DNA of 28,253 nt from Deltaproteobacteria bacterium UBA5205 (GCA_002412715.1 DHVP01000043.1:1-28253), one strand, 5' to 3'. Shown: positions 21,407 to 28,253, counted from the stretch's first letter. Translations and numbers: made by a program. Notes: a model not told the origin generated them from the letters alone.

Positions 21407-22450
21407 CTATACCGGAATGCTCCAGGGCATGGGCAGGAAGAGTTTTTCAAAAAGACTGAAGGCATAACGGTCTGTCATGCCCGCTATAAAGTCGCGGACA
21501 CAGGTGGACGGATCATCGTAGAAATCCTCGCGCCCGGTTTCTTTAAGGAATGCCGCGGGGTGCTTCAGAAAATATTCGTAGAGGTCCTCGATGATCCTCG
21601 AACACTTGATAAAATCGGAATGCACGATGGTGCTTTCATAAACCCGTTCGTAAAGAAAGCGGCGCATTTCCACGATGCAGGATTCCAGTTCTTTGCCGCA
21701 TTCGAGTTCCATTTTTCCGTTTCCCAGCGTGCTCCAGATGACTCCGCGCACCATGGTGTCGATGCGATCGGACACACTGTGACCGAGGCGGTCCGTGAGG
21801 TGTTTCGGAATGCTGTCCTCGCTGATGACGTTGCCGCGGATGGCGTCGTCTATATCATGATTCAGATAGCCGATGACATCGGCGATTCGGACCACCTCCG
21901 CCTCTTTGGTGAGCGGCCTTTCATCGTCATCGCGGATGATGATATCGCCCTTTCCCTTGGAATGCTTGAGAATGCCATCACGGACCTCGTGGGTAAGGTT
22001 GAGTCCCAATCCGTCTTTCTCTAGTATATCGACGACCCTGAGGCTCTGTTCGTAATGTCTGAAGCCGCCCGGATAGAGGGCATTGAGAACCTCCTCGCCG
22101 GCGTGGCCGAAGGGCGTGTGACCCAGATCGTGTCCCAGCGCTATGGCCTCCACAAGGTCTTCATTGAGAGACAGGGCCCTGCAGATGGTCCGTGCTATCT
22201 GTGAAACCTCGAGGGTATGGGTCAGCCTCGTGCGATAGTGGTCCCCGGTGGGCAAAAGGAAAACCTGTGTCTTGTATTTGAGCCTTCGGAAGGACTTGCT
22301 GTGCGTTATCCTGTCCCGGTCATGCTGGAAGGCAGGCCGAATGTCGCACTCCGCTTCCCGGCGAATTCTTCCGCGCGTAGCGACGCTCTTCTGCGCGTAC
22401 GGCGACAGGATCAGTTCTTCCCGTTCTTCCAGTCTTTCACGGATATTCAT
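21407..22450 (-). CDS. dgt: dGTP triphosphohydrolase-like protein (HD domain)
   Basis: A 347-residue HD-domain phosphohydrolase of the short dGTPase-like family. The metal ligands are visible: His78 (RTRLTHTLEV), His107-Asp108 (GHDLGHTPFGHAGE) and a later Asp in ADVIGYLNHDIDD. The N-terminal SKSFRRLKYKTQVF and TGDHYRTRLTHT blocks are characteristic. It hydrolyses a dNTP to nucleoside and triphosphate; the true substrate in this subgroup is uncertain. The nearest Shine-Dalgarno-like GGGAG is about 15 nt from the ATG, with a 12-bp palindrome between. First gene of the leftward unit with valS. Confidence 0.9.
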   Translation of the reverse strand: MNIRERLEEREELILSPYAQKSVATRGRIRREAECDIRPAFQHDRDRITHSKSFRRLKYKTQVFLLPTGDHYRTRLTHTLEVSQIARTICRALSLNEDLVEAIALGHDLGHTPFGHAGEEVLNALYPGGFRHYEQSLRVVDILEKDGLGLNLTHEVRDGILKHSKGKGDIIIRDDDERPLTKEAEVVRIADVIGYLNHDIDDAIRGNVISEDSIPKHLTDRLGHSVSDRIDTMVRGVIWSTLGNGKMELECGKELESCIVEMRRFLYERVYESTIVHSDFIKCSRIIEDLYEYFLKHPAAFLKETGREDFYDDPSTCVRDFIAGMTDRYAFSLFEKLFLPMPWSIPV

Positions 22451-22453
22451 TCG

Positions 22454-22465
22454 GTTGGTACCAAC
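22454..22465 (-). promoter_or_regulatory. 12-bp palindrome between the promoter and start codon of dgt
   Basis: GTTGGTACCAAC is a perfect dyad covering the predicted dgt transcription start (near 22464). It also separates the GGGAG at 22466-22470 from the ATG at 22450. It could be an operator or a small mRNA hairpin. Confidence 0.4.
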
Positions 22466-22470
22466 TCCCT

Positions 22471-22499
22471 AATGTAGCACAAAGGTGTAACAATATCAA
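22471..22499 (-). promoter_or_regulatory. predicted sigma-70 promoter of dgt-valS
   Basis: Minus strand TTGATA (22499-22494), 17-bp spacer, TACATT (22476-22471). Predicted start near 22464, only about 14 nt before the dgt ATG. Confidence 0.55.
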
Positions 22500-22500
22500 C

Positions 22501-22531
22501 GACCTGAACTTCGAACTTCGAAGTTCAGGTC
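22501..22531. repeat. 31-bp perfect palindrome upstream of dgt
   Basis: GACCTGAACTTCGAA, one central C, then the exact complement TTCGAAGTTCAGGTC. It abuts the -35 of the dgt promoter. It contains overlapping ACTTCGA repeats, and a half copy, GACCTGAAC, recurs at 22785-22793 ahead of the phosphofructokinase gene. It could be a regulator site serving both divergent genes, or a transcript-end hairpin. Confidence 0.7.
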
Positions 22532-22643
22532 GGGTTCGCGGTAATGGGTAATGATAATGGGTAATGGGTTGTTGGTTAGGCTATGGGAAAAGATTTTTCC
22601 TGTCACCCGTAACGCACTGCTGTCCAAAATAACGTATATAAAG

Positions 22644-22691
22644 CACCATACGGTGTTTAAAGAGGACAGTTGGATGTCCTTTCGTATGGTG
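22644..22691. repeat. nested hairpin, possible structured RNA
   Basis: Outer arms CACCATACG (22644-22652) and CGTATGGTG (22683-22691) enclose an inner hairpin AGGACA (22663-22668), loop GTTGGA, TGTCCT (22675-22680). Only 2 nt separate the inner and outer right arms. This gives one extended stem with a 10-nt bulge on the left. Confidence 0.55.
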
Positions 22692-22715
22692 ACTCCTTAT
22701 CCATAGTCTCCTTGT

Positions 22716-22735
22716 TTCCGGCATGCGCGCCGGAA
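22716..22735. repeat. 7-bp GC-rich hairpin
   Basis: TTCCGGC, 6-nt loop, GCCGGAA, 24 bp after the nested hairpin. No U tract follows on the plus strand. Confidence 0.45.
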
Positions 22736-22857
22736 TGAAAGGTGGACCTTTACATTATTTAGGACAGATGTGGGTTATAAGAAGGACCTGAACAGACCAT
22801 GGGGTGTCGTTCCTATCACCCATGACCTATTACCCATTACCCGTAGTTTAGCCATCC

Positions 22858-22886
22858 TTGACAATCCCTTAATTCGCGACTATACA
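22858..22886 (+). promoter_or_regulatory. strong sigma-70 promoter of the phosphofructokinase gene
   Basis: TTGACA (22858-22863), a 17-bp spacer and TATACA (22881-22886): consensus -35, and a -10 with five of six matches. Predicted start near 22893, about 47 nt before the ATG. Confidence 0.75.
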
Positions 22887-22898
22887 GAACAGTATAGT
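22879..22898 (+). promoter_or_regulatory. candidate operator over the -10 and start site
   Basis: ACTATAC-AGAACA-GTATAGT is an inverted repeat with perfect 7-bp arms that covers the -10 hexamer and the predicted transcription start. That position would suit a repressor site. Part of the left arm is the -10 itself, so the symmetry could be partly fortuitous. Confidence 0.45.
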
Positions 22899-22939
22899 AA
22901 AACCGCCCCGCGATGGGCAAAGGGAATGGAGGTATTGTA

Positions 22940-24109
22940 ATGGCAGGGAAAAAAAGGGTTGCCGTGTTGACCGGGGGCGGGGATGTTCCGGGTCTTAACG
23001 TAGCCATCAAGGCCGTTGTAGTCCGTGCCGCGGCGACTGAGATTGAAGTTGTCGGGATACGCAGGGGGTGGATGGGCCTTCTCGGGATCGACCCTGCCGA
23101 CCCCGAAACAGTGCAGCGGTTCTCTGTACCGCTTAGCCTCGATAAGGTGCGGACCATTGACCGCACCGGCGGGACCATCCTCCATACCTCGCGCACGAAC
23201 CCCGGCAGTGTGAATACCGATGAAGTACCTTCTTTTGTGAATGAAGGCGACCGCGTTTCCACCTCAGGCGGCAAGATCGACTGCACCAGACATATCCTCA
23301 AAGTCCTTGAATACCTTGCGATAGACGCCATCATTCCCATAGGCGGTGATGACACTCTGAGTTACGCCAGCCGCTTAAACAGGGAGGGCGTCCAGATAGT
23401 GGCCATTCCCAAGACAATGGATAATGACGTTTTCGGCACCGATTTCTGCATAGGCTTTTCGACGGCGGTCACACGCTCCGTCGACGCTATCAACGCCCTG
23501 CGCACCACGACCGGTTCCCACGAGCGCATCTGTGTCGTTGAACTCTTCGGGCGGAATTCGGGCGAGACATCGCTGATTGCGGCCTACCTTGCAGACGTGG
23601 ACCGCGCGATTATCTCCGAGGTGCCCTTTGACGTGGATAAAGTCATTGATTTCCTCGTGGCGGACCGGTGGAATAACCCATCCAACTATGCCATTATGAC
23701 CATATCGGAAGGAGCCCATACGGTGGGCGGGAGCGTAACGGAGACCGGCATGGAGGACGCCTACGGCCACAAGAAGCTCGGCGGCGTGGGTTATCTCCTT
23801 TCCGAGGCGATCAAGGAGAAGACGGGGATCAATGTTATCTACCAGCAGCTTGCCTACATGATGCGCTCGGGCGCGCCCGATTCCCTTGACCGCATGGTCG
23901 CCGTCTCCTACGGCAGCCTTGCCCTCGACCAGATAGCAATGGGTCACAGGGGGCGCATGGTGGCTCTCCAGCAGGCGATATACACCACTGTCCCCCTCGA
24001 TATGGTCATTGCCGCCAAAAAACAGGTCGATGTAACAGCCCTGTACGACGTGGAAACCTACCGTCCCAAGGTGCGGGACACGCTGGGCAAACCGATGTTT
24101 TTGTATTGA
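22940..24109 (+). CDS. 6-phosphofructokinase, pyrophosphate-dependent type
   Basis: A 389-residue phosphofructokinase of glycolysis. Active-site residues identify the phosphoryl donor: the motif is GGDDT (Asp137, Asp138), where ATP enzymes have GGDGS, and PKTMDND (Lys158), where ATP enzymes have PGTIDND. The Asp and Lys at these places block ATP and mark PPi-dependent enzymes (fructose-6-phosphate + PPi to fructose-1,6-bisphosphate + Pi, reversible). The catalytic Asp161 is kept. An in-frame ATG lies at 22913, but GGAGG seven bases before 22940 and the typical KKRVAVLTGGGD beginning fix the start. Strong promoter directly upstream. PPi-PFK suits an energy-limited anaerobe. Confidence 0.9.
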   Translation: MAGKKRVAVLTGGGDVPGLNVAIKAVVVRAAATEIEVVGIRRGWMGLLGIDPADPETVQRFSVPLSLDKVRTIDRTGGTILHTSRTNPGSVNTDEVPSFVNEGDRVSTSGGKIDCTRHILKVLEYLAIDAIIPIGGDDTLSYASRLNREGVQIVAIPKTMDNDVFGTDFCIGFSTAVTRSVDAINALRTTTGSHERICVVELFGRNSGETSLIAAYLADVDRAIISEVPFDVDKVIDFLVADRWNNPSNYAIMTISEGAHTVGGSVTETGMEDAYGHKKLGGVGYLLSEAIKEKTGINVIYQQLAYMMRSGAPDSLDRMVAVSYGSLALDQIAMGHRGRMVALQQAIYTTVPLDMVIAAKKQVDVTALYDVETYRPKVRDTLGKPMFLY

Positions 24110-24250
24110 GAAGACGGGTAATAGGTCACTACAGCAGCCCCTCCTAAACCTCATAAGCATATTGTGCGATAATAATAACGAATACATATGCTGCAAAGCG
24201 TCATACGTTCAGTTGACGGAGGCAATTGTGTTTTCACACGTATGTCCTTA

Positions 24251-24277
24251 TTGACACATTGACATATCTAATATAAC
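24251..24277 (+). promoter_or_regulatory. possible promoter of the hybrid kinase gene
   Basis: TTGACA (24251-24256) and TATAAC (24272-24277) separated by a short 15-bp spacer, in an AT-rich stretch 54 bp before the ATG. The non-optimal spacing keeps confidence low. The rest of 24110-24330 has no gene. Confidence 0.35.
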
Positions 24278-24330
24278 ATTCTCGTTGTTCTGATATATTT
24301 CGACATCATTTATCATCATCGGGAGAACAG

Positions 24331-27129
24331 ATGAAATATCCATCCAGAACACATCAGGAACTTCTCGAAGAAATATCCGTATTAAAACAGAGGATCAAGG
24401 AACTGGAACAACCGGAGACCGAACACGTGCGGGCAGGGGATGTGCTGTTGGAGAGCGAGGATCAAAGAATCGTCCTCGCCCTCGTCCGGGACATCACGAT
24501 ACGCAAGGAGGCAGAGGAAAAACTTCAACAACAGACAGATGCTATAGAGGCTTCAATGGATGGTATTGCCATCCTTGATGAAAATCAAAACTACGTTTAT
24601 GCGAATGAAGCGCATTTAAGGATCTATAATTACGATACATCTGAGGAATTGATAGGAAAATCATGGCGTATTCTTTATAACGAAGATGAACTGAAAAGGT
24701 TCGATCATGATATCATGCCCGAGTTTAGCAAGAAAGGACAGTGGCGAGGCGAGGCAACAGGAAAGAAGAAAGATGGAAGCTCTTTCCTGCAGGAAGTGTC
24801 ATTAACGGCATTGGATAACGGCGGGTTGATTTGTGTTGTCCGCGACATCACCGAGCGCAAGGAGGCAGAGAAGGCGCTGCAGGAGTCAGAGCGAAAATTC
24901 AGGGACTTGTCAGAAAAGTCCTTCGTCGGCATTTATCTGGTTCAGGATGGTATATTTAAATACATCAATGCAAGATTGGCTGAAATACTCGGCTACACTA
25001 TTGAGGAAATTTTAGATAAGAAACGACCAATAGACCTGGTAGTGTCTGAAGACGTACCGATCGTAACAGAGAATATACAAAAAAGCATATCGGGCGAAAT
25101 AGACTCCCTCCATCATAAGTTTAGAGTTATTACAAAGAACCAGGAAATTAAGAACGTTGAAGTCTTCGGGTCCAGTACTATTTATAAAGGAAGGCCTGCA
25201 GTCATAGGGACATTGGTTGATATCACTGACCGCAAGAGAACCGAAGAAGCATTGAAAGAGAGTGAGTCAAGGTTTCGCGCTCTCGCTGAAAACAGTCCTG
25301 CATCGATCTTCGTCATCCAGGGGGAAAAGTATATATACGTCAATCCTGCTTTCACCAAAACAACAGGATATACCCATGACGACCTCTCTTCCATGAATTT
25401 CTGGGATGTTGTCCATCCTGATATGCGCCACCTGGTAAAGGCAAGGGGTATGGCACGCCAGAGCAGGGAAGATATGCCTCCACGGTATGAGCTTAAGTTC
25501 ATCACGAAATCCGGACAGACAGGGTTTGGTGACTTTGGGGCAACTTCCATTGAATTTCAGGGTAAACCGGCCGTGTTAGGATCAGTATTTGATATAACCG
25601 AGCGTAAGAGAACGGAAGAAGCCCTGCGTGAATCTGAAAGCAAATTCAGGGACATGGCCGAGAAATCGGTGGTGGGCATCTACCTTGTCCAGGATGGCCT
25701 GTTTAAATATGCAAATGCGAAGTTTGCCGAAATATTTGGATACCCAATCGAGGAAATAGCAGGGATAATGAGAGCGGAAGATGCTATCCTTCCTGAAGAC
25801 TGGCCCGTGGTGGAGGAGAACCTGCGCAAAAGGATATCAGGCGAGTTGGAGTCGCTCCATTATGAATTTAGAATAGTTACTAAAAGCAGAGATGTCAGGC
25901 ATGCCGAGATCTATAGCTCGCGTACGATTTACCAGGGAAAACCGGCAGTCATAGGAACTTTGCTGGATATCACCGAACGTAAGAATCTCGAAACCCAACT
26001 CCTTCAATCCCAAAAGATGGAGGCCATCGGCACTCTGGCAGGCGGCATCGCCCATGACTTCAATAATATCCTCACTGCGCTGATGGGATACGCCTCTCTC
26101 ATGCAGATAAAGATGGATGAGTCAAGCCCCTTGCGGCCTTATGTGGACCAGGTACTATCGGCCTCCGAGAAGGCGGCCGATCTCACAAAGAGCCTCCTCG
26201 CCTTCAGTAGACAGCAGCCCGTCACGCTTGTCCCTCTTGATATCAACAACACAATAACAACGACAAGACAATTGCTCAAGAGGCTCCTCACCGAGGATAT
26301 CGAACTGCGCACATCACTTACGAAGGATGATACGACTGCCATGGCCGACAGGTCACAGATCGATCAGATCCTCTTCAACCTCGCCACCAATGCGAGGGAT
26401 GCCATGCCGAAAGGCGGGACACTCATCATAGGGACGGATAGTGTTCATATAGACGGCGACTTTATGGGGAGCCACGGGTTCGGGGAGTTCGGGAGGTACG
26501 TGGTGATAAGCGTCTCCGACACTGGAGAAGGCATAGACGAGGCAACAAAACGGAAGATCTTCGACCCTTTTTTCACCACGAAGGAAATCGGGAAGGGTAC
26601 CGGGCTTGGTCTTGCTACCGTCTACGGCATCGTAAAACAACACAATGGATACATTACTGTGTACAGCAAACCGGGCCGGGGCACCACCTTCCGCATCTAT
26701 TTTCCCGCAGTGAACATGAAGACCAGTCAGGAAACAGATACGGCAACTCCCAACGCAACAGGAAATGAGACTATCCTTATCGCCGAAGACAATGAAGGAG
26801 TGAGACGATTTATACAGGAGGCCCTCAGGGAGCATGGCTACAAAACCATCGAAGCCCGGGATGGTGAGGATGCGGTAGGTAAGTTCAAAAAGCATCGGGG
26901 CATAGACCTGATCATCATCGACTCTGTAATGCCTAAGAAGAATGGTCGCGAGGTCTACGAGGAAATACGCGGGACAGACCCTCATATCAGGGTGCTCTTT
27001 ACCAGCGGGTACACGAAGGATATAGTCCTCAATAAGGGGATCGAGGATAAGGAGCTCGATTTCATTTCCAAGCCCTTGTCGCTCAACGTGCTTCTTCGGA
27101 AGGTCCGCGAGGTGCTGGACCGACAATAA
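24331..27129 (+). CDS. hybrid sensor histidine kinase with four PAS domains and a receiver
   Basis: A 932-residue soluble kinase. It has an N-terminal coiled coil and an orphan PAS tail (RIVLALVRDITIRKEAEE, about 46-63), four PAS domains (about 68-180, 187-305, 312-425, 432-550), a HisKA domain with His575 (GGIAHDFNN), a HATPase domain (N box NLATNARDAMPKGG, G1 DTGEGI, G2 GTGLGLATVYG; about 670-790) and a C-terminal receiver with Asp864 and Lys914. There is no membrane segment, so it senses a cytoplasmic signal. PAS2 and PAS4 are close paralogues (both begin VGIYLVQDG and end PAVIGTL-x-DIT), showing internal duplication. The leading PAS tail suggests a fifth domain was mostly deleted. No response regulator gene is adjacent. 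GGGAGA precedes the start. Confidence 0.93.
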   Translation: MKYPSRTHQELLEEISVLKQRIKELEQPETEHVRAGDVLLESEDQRIVLALVRDITIRKEAEEKLQQQTDAIEASMDGIAILDENQNYVYANEAHLRIYNYDTSEELIGKSWRILYNEDELKRFDHDIMPEFSKKGQWRGEATGKKKDGSSFLQEVSLTALDNGGLICVVRDITERKEAEKALQESERKFRDLSEKSFVGIYLVQDGIFKYINARLAEILGYTIEEILDKKRPIDLVVSEDVPIVTENIQKSISGEIDSLHHKFRVITKNQEIKNVEVFGSSTIYKGRPAVIGTLVDITDRKRTEEALKESESRFRALAENSPASIFVIQGEKYIYVNPAFTKTTGYTHDDLSSMNFWDVVHPDMRHLVKARGMARQSREDMPPRYELKFITKSGQTGFGDFGATSIEFQGKPAVLGSVFDITERKRTEEALRESESKFRDMAEKSVVGIYLVQDGLFKYANAKFAEIFGYPIEEIAGIMRAEDAILPEDWPVVEENLRKRISGELESLHYEFRIVTKSRDVRHAEIYSSRTIYQGKPAVIGTLLDITERKNLETQLLQSQKMEAIGTLAGGIAHDFNNILTALMGYASLMQIKMDESSPLRPYVDQVLSASEKAADLTKSLLAFSRQQPVTLVPLDINNTITTTRQLLKRLLTEDIELRTSLTKDDTTAMADRSQIDQILFNLATNARDAMPKGGTLIIGTDSVHIDGDFMGSHGFGEFGRYVVISVSDTGEGIDEATKRKIFDPFFTTKEIGKGTGLGLATVYGIVKQHNGYITVYSKPGRGTTFRIYFPAVNMKTSQETDTATPNATGNETILIAEDNEGVRRFIQEALREHGYKTIEARDGEDAVGKFKKHRGIDLIIIDSVMPKKNGREVYEEIRGTDPHIRVLFTSGYTKDIVLNKGIEDKELDFISKPLSLNVLLRKVREVLDRQ

Positions 27130-27150
27130 ATATCCTGCCACAGATACCGC

Positions 27151-27185
27151 GCCCCTGAATCTTCTGTGAGGGGCTTTGTTTTTTT
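27151..27185 (+). terminator. intrinsic terminator after the hybrid kinase gene
   Basis: GCCCCT (27151-27156) pairs with AGGGGC (27169-27174), followed at once by TTTGTTTTTTT. The stem is short but the U tract is strong; it lies 21 bp after the stop codon. Confidence 0.8.
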
Positions 27186-27229
27186 GGTCCGCACAAACGC
27201 AAATGCGTGCGCTCATCACGATGGTCCCC

Positions 27230-27257
27230 TTGACACTCCTTAGAACATCACTAGATT
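27230..27257 (+). promoter_or_regulatory. predicted promoter of the PerR-like gene
   Basis: TTGACA (27230-27235), a 16-bp spacer, TAGATT (27252-27257). Predicted start near 27264, which puts the downstream palindrome exactly on the transcription start. Confidence 0.6.
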
Positions 27258-27262
27258 ACCTT

Positions 27263-27281
27263 ATCAGGAATTATTCCTGAT
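27263..27281 (+). promoter_or_regulatory. 19-bp Fur/PerR-type operator
   Basis: ATCAGGAAT-T-ATTCCTGAT is a perfect palindrome 7 bp before the start codon. The AAT-T-ATT core matches the centre of known PerR/Fur boxes. It would block initiation of the repressor's own gene and probably of katG by readthrough. Confidence 0.75.
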
Positions 27282-27288
27282 TGATGCC

Positions 27289-27723
27289 ATGATTAGAGAA
27301 TCTGTGCTAAAAGCGTTAAAAGACAAAGGACTGAAGATTACTCCTCAGAGGCTGGCTATTATTGAGGTGTTGGCGGCGATGCGGAATCTTCACCCCGGCG
27401 CAAGCGCAGTGTACCGGGCGGCGAAAAAGATGCACAAGAGCTTGAGTCTCTCAACCACGTATGCCACGCTCAACCAGCTTTCCGCTCACGGCATCATCAA
27501 GACCCTCCAGTTTGACGCCACGGAGAACAGGTACGAGGCGAACACCGAAGAGCACGTCAACCTGATCTGCGATGGCTGCGGGAAGATACTCGACTACGAG
27601 GTGTCTGCCCCGGCAGACCTCGGCGAGGTGGAGAAAAGAACGGGTTTCTCGGTTACAGACACAAGGCTGGAATATTACGGCTGCTGCGAGGAATGTCGGA
27701 AAAAAGGAATGGGTAAGGGCTAA
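27289..27723 (+). CDS. perR: Fur-family repressor, PerR-like
   Basis: A 144-residue Fur-fold regulator. It has an N-terminal winged helix (KGLKITPQRLAIIEVL; recognition part SLSTTYATLNQL) and a C-terminal metal-binding dimerisation domain. The structural zinc site is complete: CDGC near 94-97 and CCEEC near the C-terminus. His35 (HPGAS) matches the first regulatory metal ligand of PerR. Where Bacillus subtilis PerR has H-x-H before the first CxxC, this protein has HVN, so one of the usual regulatory ligands is replaced. Placement directly before katG, with a palindrome at its own promoter, supports a peroxide-sensing role. The symbol is functional inference; another Fur subtype is possible. 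Confidence 0.82.
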   Translation: MIRESVLKALKDKGLKITPQRLAIIEVLAAMRNLHPGASAVYRAAKKMHKSLSLSTTYATLNQLSAHGIIKTLQFDATENRYEANTEEHVNLICDGCGKILDYEVSAPADLGEVEKRTGFSVTDTRLEYYGCCEECRKKGMGKG

Positions 27724-27831
27724 TCTGCCTTAAACCAACCGGCATTGGACAGACGGGCCGCGAAACACTCTATTATCATTTAAAGGTGGCAGCGCTGTTC
27801 GCAAATTGATACGACGAAAGGAGTAAGTACC

Positions 27832-28253
27832 ATGGACGAAGAAAAAAAGGGAAGCTTTCCCAAAGACATTACCATCGGCGGCATGACGAACCGTGAATGG
27901 TGGCCGAACCAGTTGAAGCTGGATATGCTGCACCAGCATTCCACCAAGTCCAATCCGATGGGCGAGGACTTCAACTACGCCAAAGAATTCAAGAGTCTCG
28001 ACCTGCAGGCCGTGAAGAAGGACCTCAGTGAGCTGATGACAAAGTCGCAGGACTGGTGGCCGGGGGACTTCGGCCACTACGGACCTTTGTTCATCCGTAT
28101 GGCGTGGCACAGCGCCGGCACCTACCGCATCGGGGACGGCCGGGGCGGCGCAGGCAGATGCAACCAGCGCTTTGCACCCCTCAACAGCTGGCCCGACAAT
28201 GTCAATCTCGACAAGGCGCGCAGGCTCCTCTGGCCGATCAAGCAGAAGTACGG
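27832..28253 (+). CDS. katG: catalase-peroxidase, N-terminal part (cut by window end)
   Basis: The first 140 residues of KatG are present. The frame reads MDEEKKGSFPKDITIGGMTN, then REWWPNQLKLDMLHQHS and FNYAKEFKSLDL, all standard N-terminal landmarks, and the distal haem pocket RMAWHSAGTYR with its Arg, Trp and His. This Trp begins the Met-Tyr-Trp adduct needed for catalase activity; the Tyr and Met lie beyond the window. AAAGGAG precedes the ATG. The gene starts 108 bp after the PerR-like gene with no clear terminator or strong promoter between, so cotranscription under peroxide control is likely. Confidence 0.93.
   Translation, partial: MDEEKKGSFPKDITIGGMTNREWWPNQLKLDMLHQHSTKSNPMGEDFNYAKEFKSLDLQAVKKDLSELMTKSQDWWPGDFGHYGPLFIRMAWHSAGTYRIGDGRGGAGRCNQRFAPLNSWPDNVNLDKARRLLWPIKQKY

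Larger units (their letters stand above)
22541..22842. repeat. interval bounded by inverted heptad repeats, possible MITE-like element
   Basis: GTAATGGGTAAT (22541-22552) is exactly complementary to ATTACCCATTAC (22829-22840). Both arms continue into further TAATGGG or CCTATTACCC-type heptads. ATGGGAAAAG and CCTATCACC inside are shared with the gatC-gatA element. The 276 bp between the arms hold no convincing gene but several hairpins. With its flanks this is most of the 489-bp gap between dgt and the phosphofructokinase gene. Confidence 0.5.

Noticed and set aside
22674..22706. 10-codon frame (MSFRMVTPYP) with AGAGGA upstream, as a leader peptide
   Set aside because: It lies wholly within the nested hairpin, is very short, has no run of regulatory codons, and no gene with attenuation signals follows closely.
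16544..22842. CRISPR array
   Set aside because: The heptad repeats are 7 nt, degenerate and contiguous, with no 25-35-nt repeats, unique spacers or cas genes.
1..28253. tRNA, rRNA, transposase or integrase genes
   Set aside because: No cloverleaf with a T-arm consensus, no rRNA signature and no recognisable transposase or integrase motifs were seen by eye; a covariance-model scan could still find a missed RNA.

Overview
The window looks like chromosomal DNA of a Gram-negative, probably anaerobic or syntrophic bacterium of the former Deltaproteobacteria or a related phylum. The supports are outer-membrane lipoproteins (Pal, BON), a sigma-54 activator with -24/-12 promoters, a pyrophosphate-type phosphofructokinase, an ADP-forming acyl-CoA synthetase, GatCA, and a PerR-like/KatG oxidative-stress pair. 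This placement is inferred from gene content; no rRNA or tRNA was seen.

Left part (1-10.1 kb), accessory in character. Two leftward stress-type genes (one cut by the window edge, one CsbD) are followed by a short csbD-like remnant, an AT-rich orphan small gene and an MFS transporter. Next come a scrap of a histidine kinase, a perfect-consensus sigma-70 promoter, and a PAS/AAA+ sigma-54 enhancer-binding protein. Directly after this activator lies a 153-bp module with a palindrome about 150 bp upstream of a -24/-12 promoter. It drives L-lactate dehydrogenase and an ADP-forming acyl-CoA synthetase/GNAT fusion. A second, about 91% identical copy of the module lies 4.1 kb downstream, after a YihY remnant. 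It precedes a four-gene set: ABM monooxygenase, a small unknown protein, a BON lipoprotein and Pal. The simplest reading is a local regulon: one activator and two duplicated control regions, one for lactate/acyl-CoA energy metabolism and one for an envelope/stress operon. This is the most notable feature of the window.

Middle part (10.1-22.5 kb). A rightward B12-type radical SAM gene meets, at a terminator, a long leftward block: a UbiA-type prenyltransferase, a secreted HAF-repeat protein, a type-4 uracil-DNA glycosylase, gatA, gatC, a two-CBS protein, a DUF294-type nucleotidyltransferase, valS and a dGTPase-like gene. dgt-valS-NT-CBS-gatC-gatA is probably one transcription unit for aminoacyl-tRNA supply and nucleotide control, read from a promoter just upstream of dgt. 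Its gatC-gatA gap carries a heptad-repeat hairpin element.

Right part (22.5-28.3 kb), rightward. A 489-bp intergenic region rich in palindromes leads to a PPi-type phosphofructokinase with a strong promoter. A hybrid sensor kinase with four PAS domains follows, closed by an intrinsic terminator. Last is a PerR-like Fur-family repressor with a 19-bp operator palindrome over its own predicted start site, then katG, cut by the window end.
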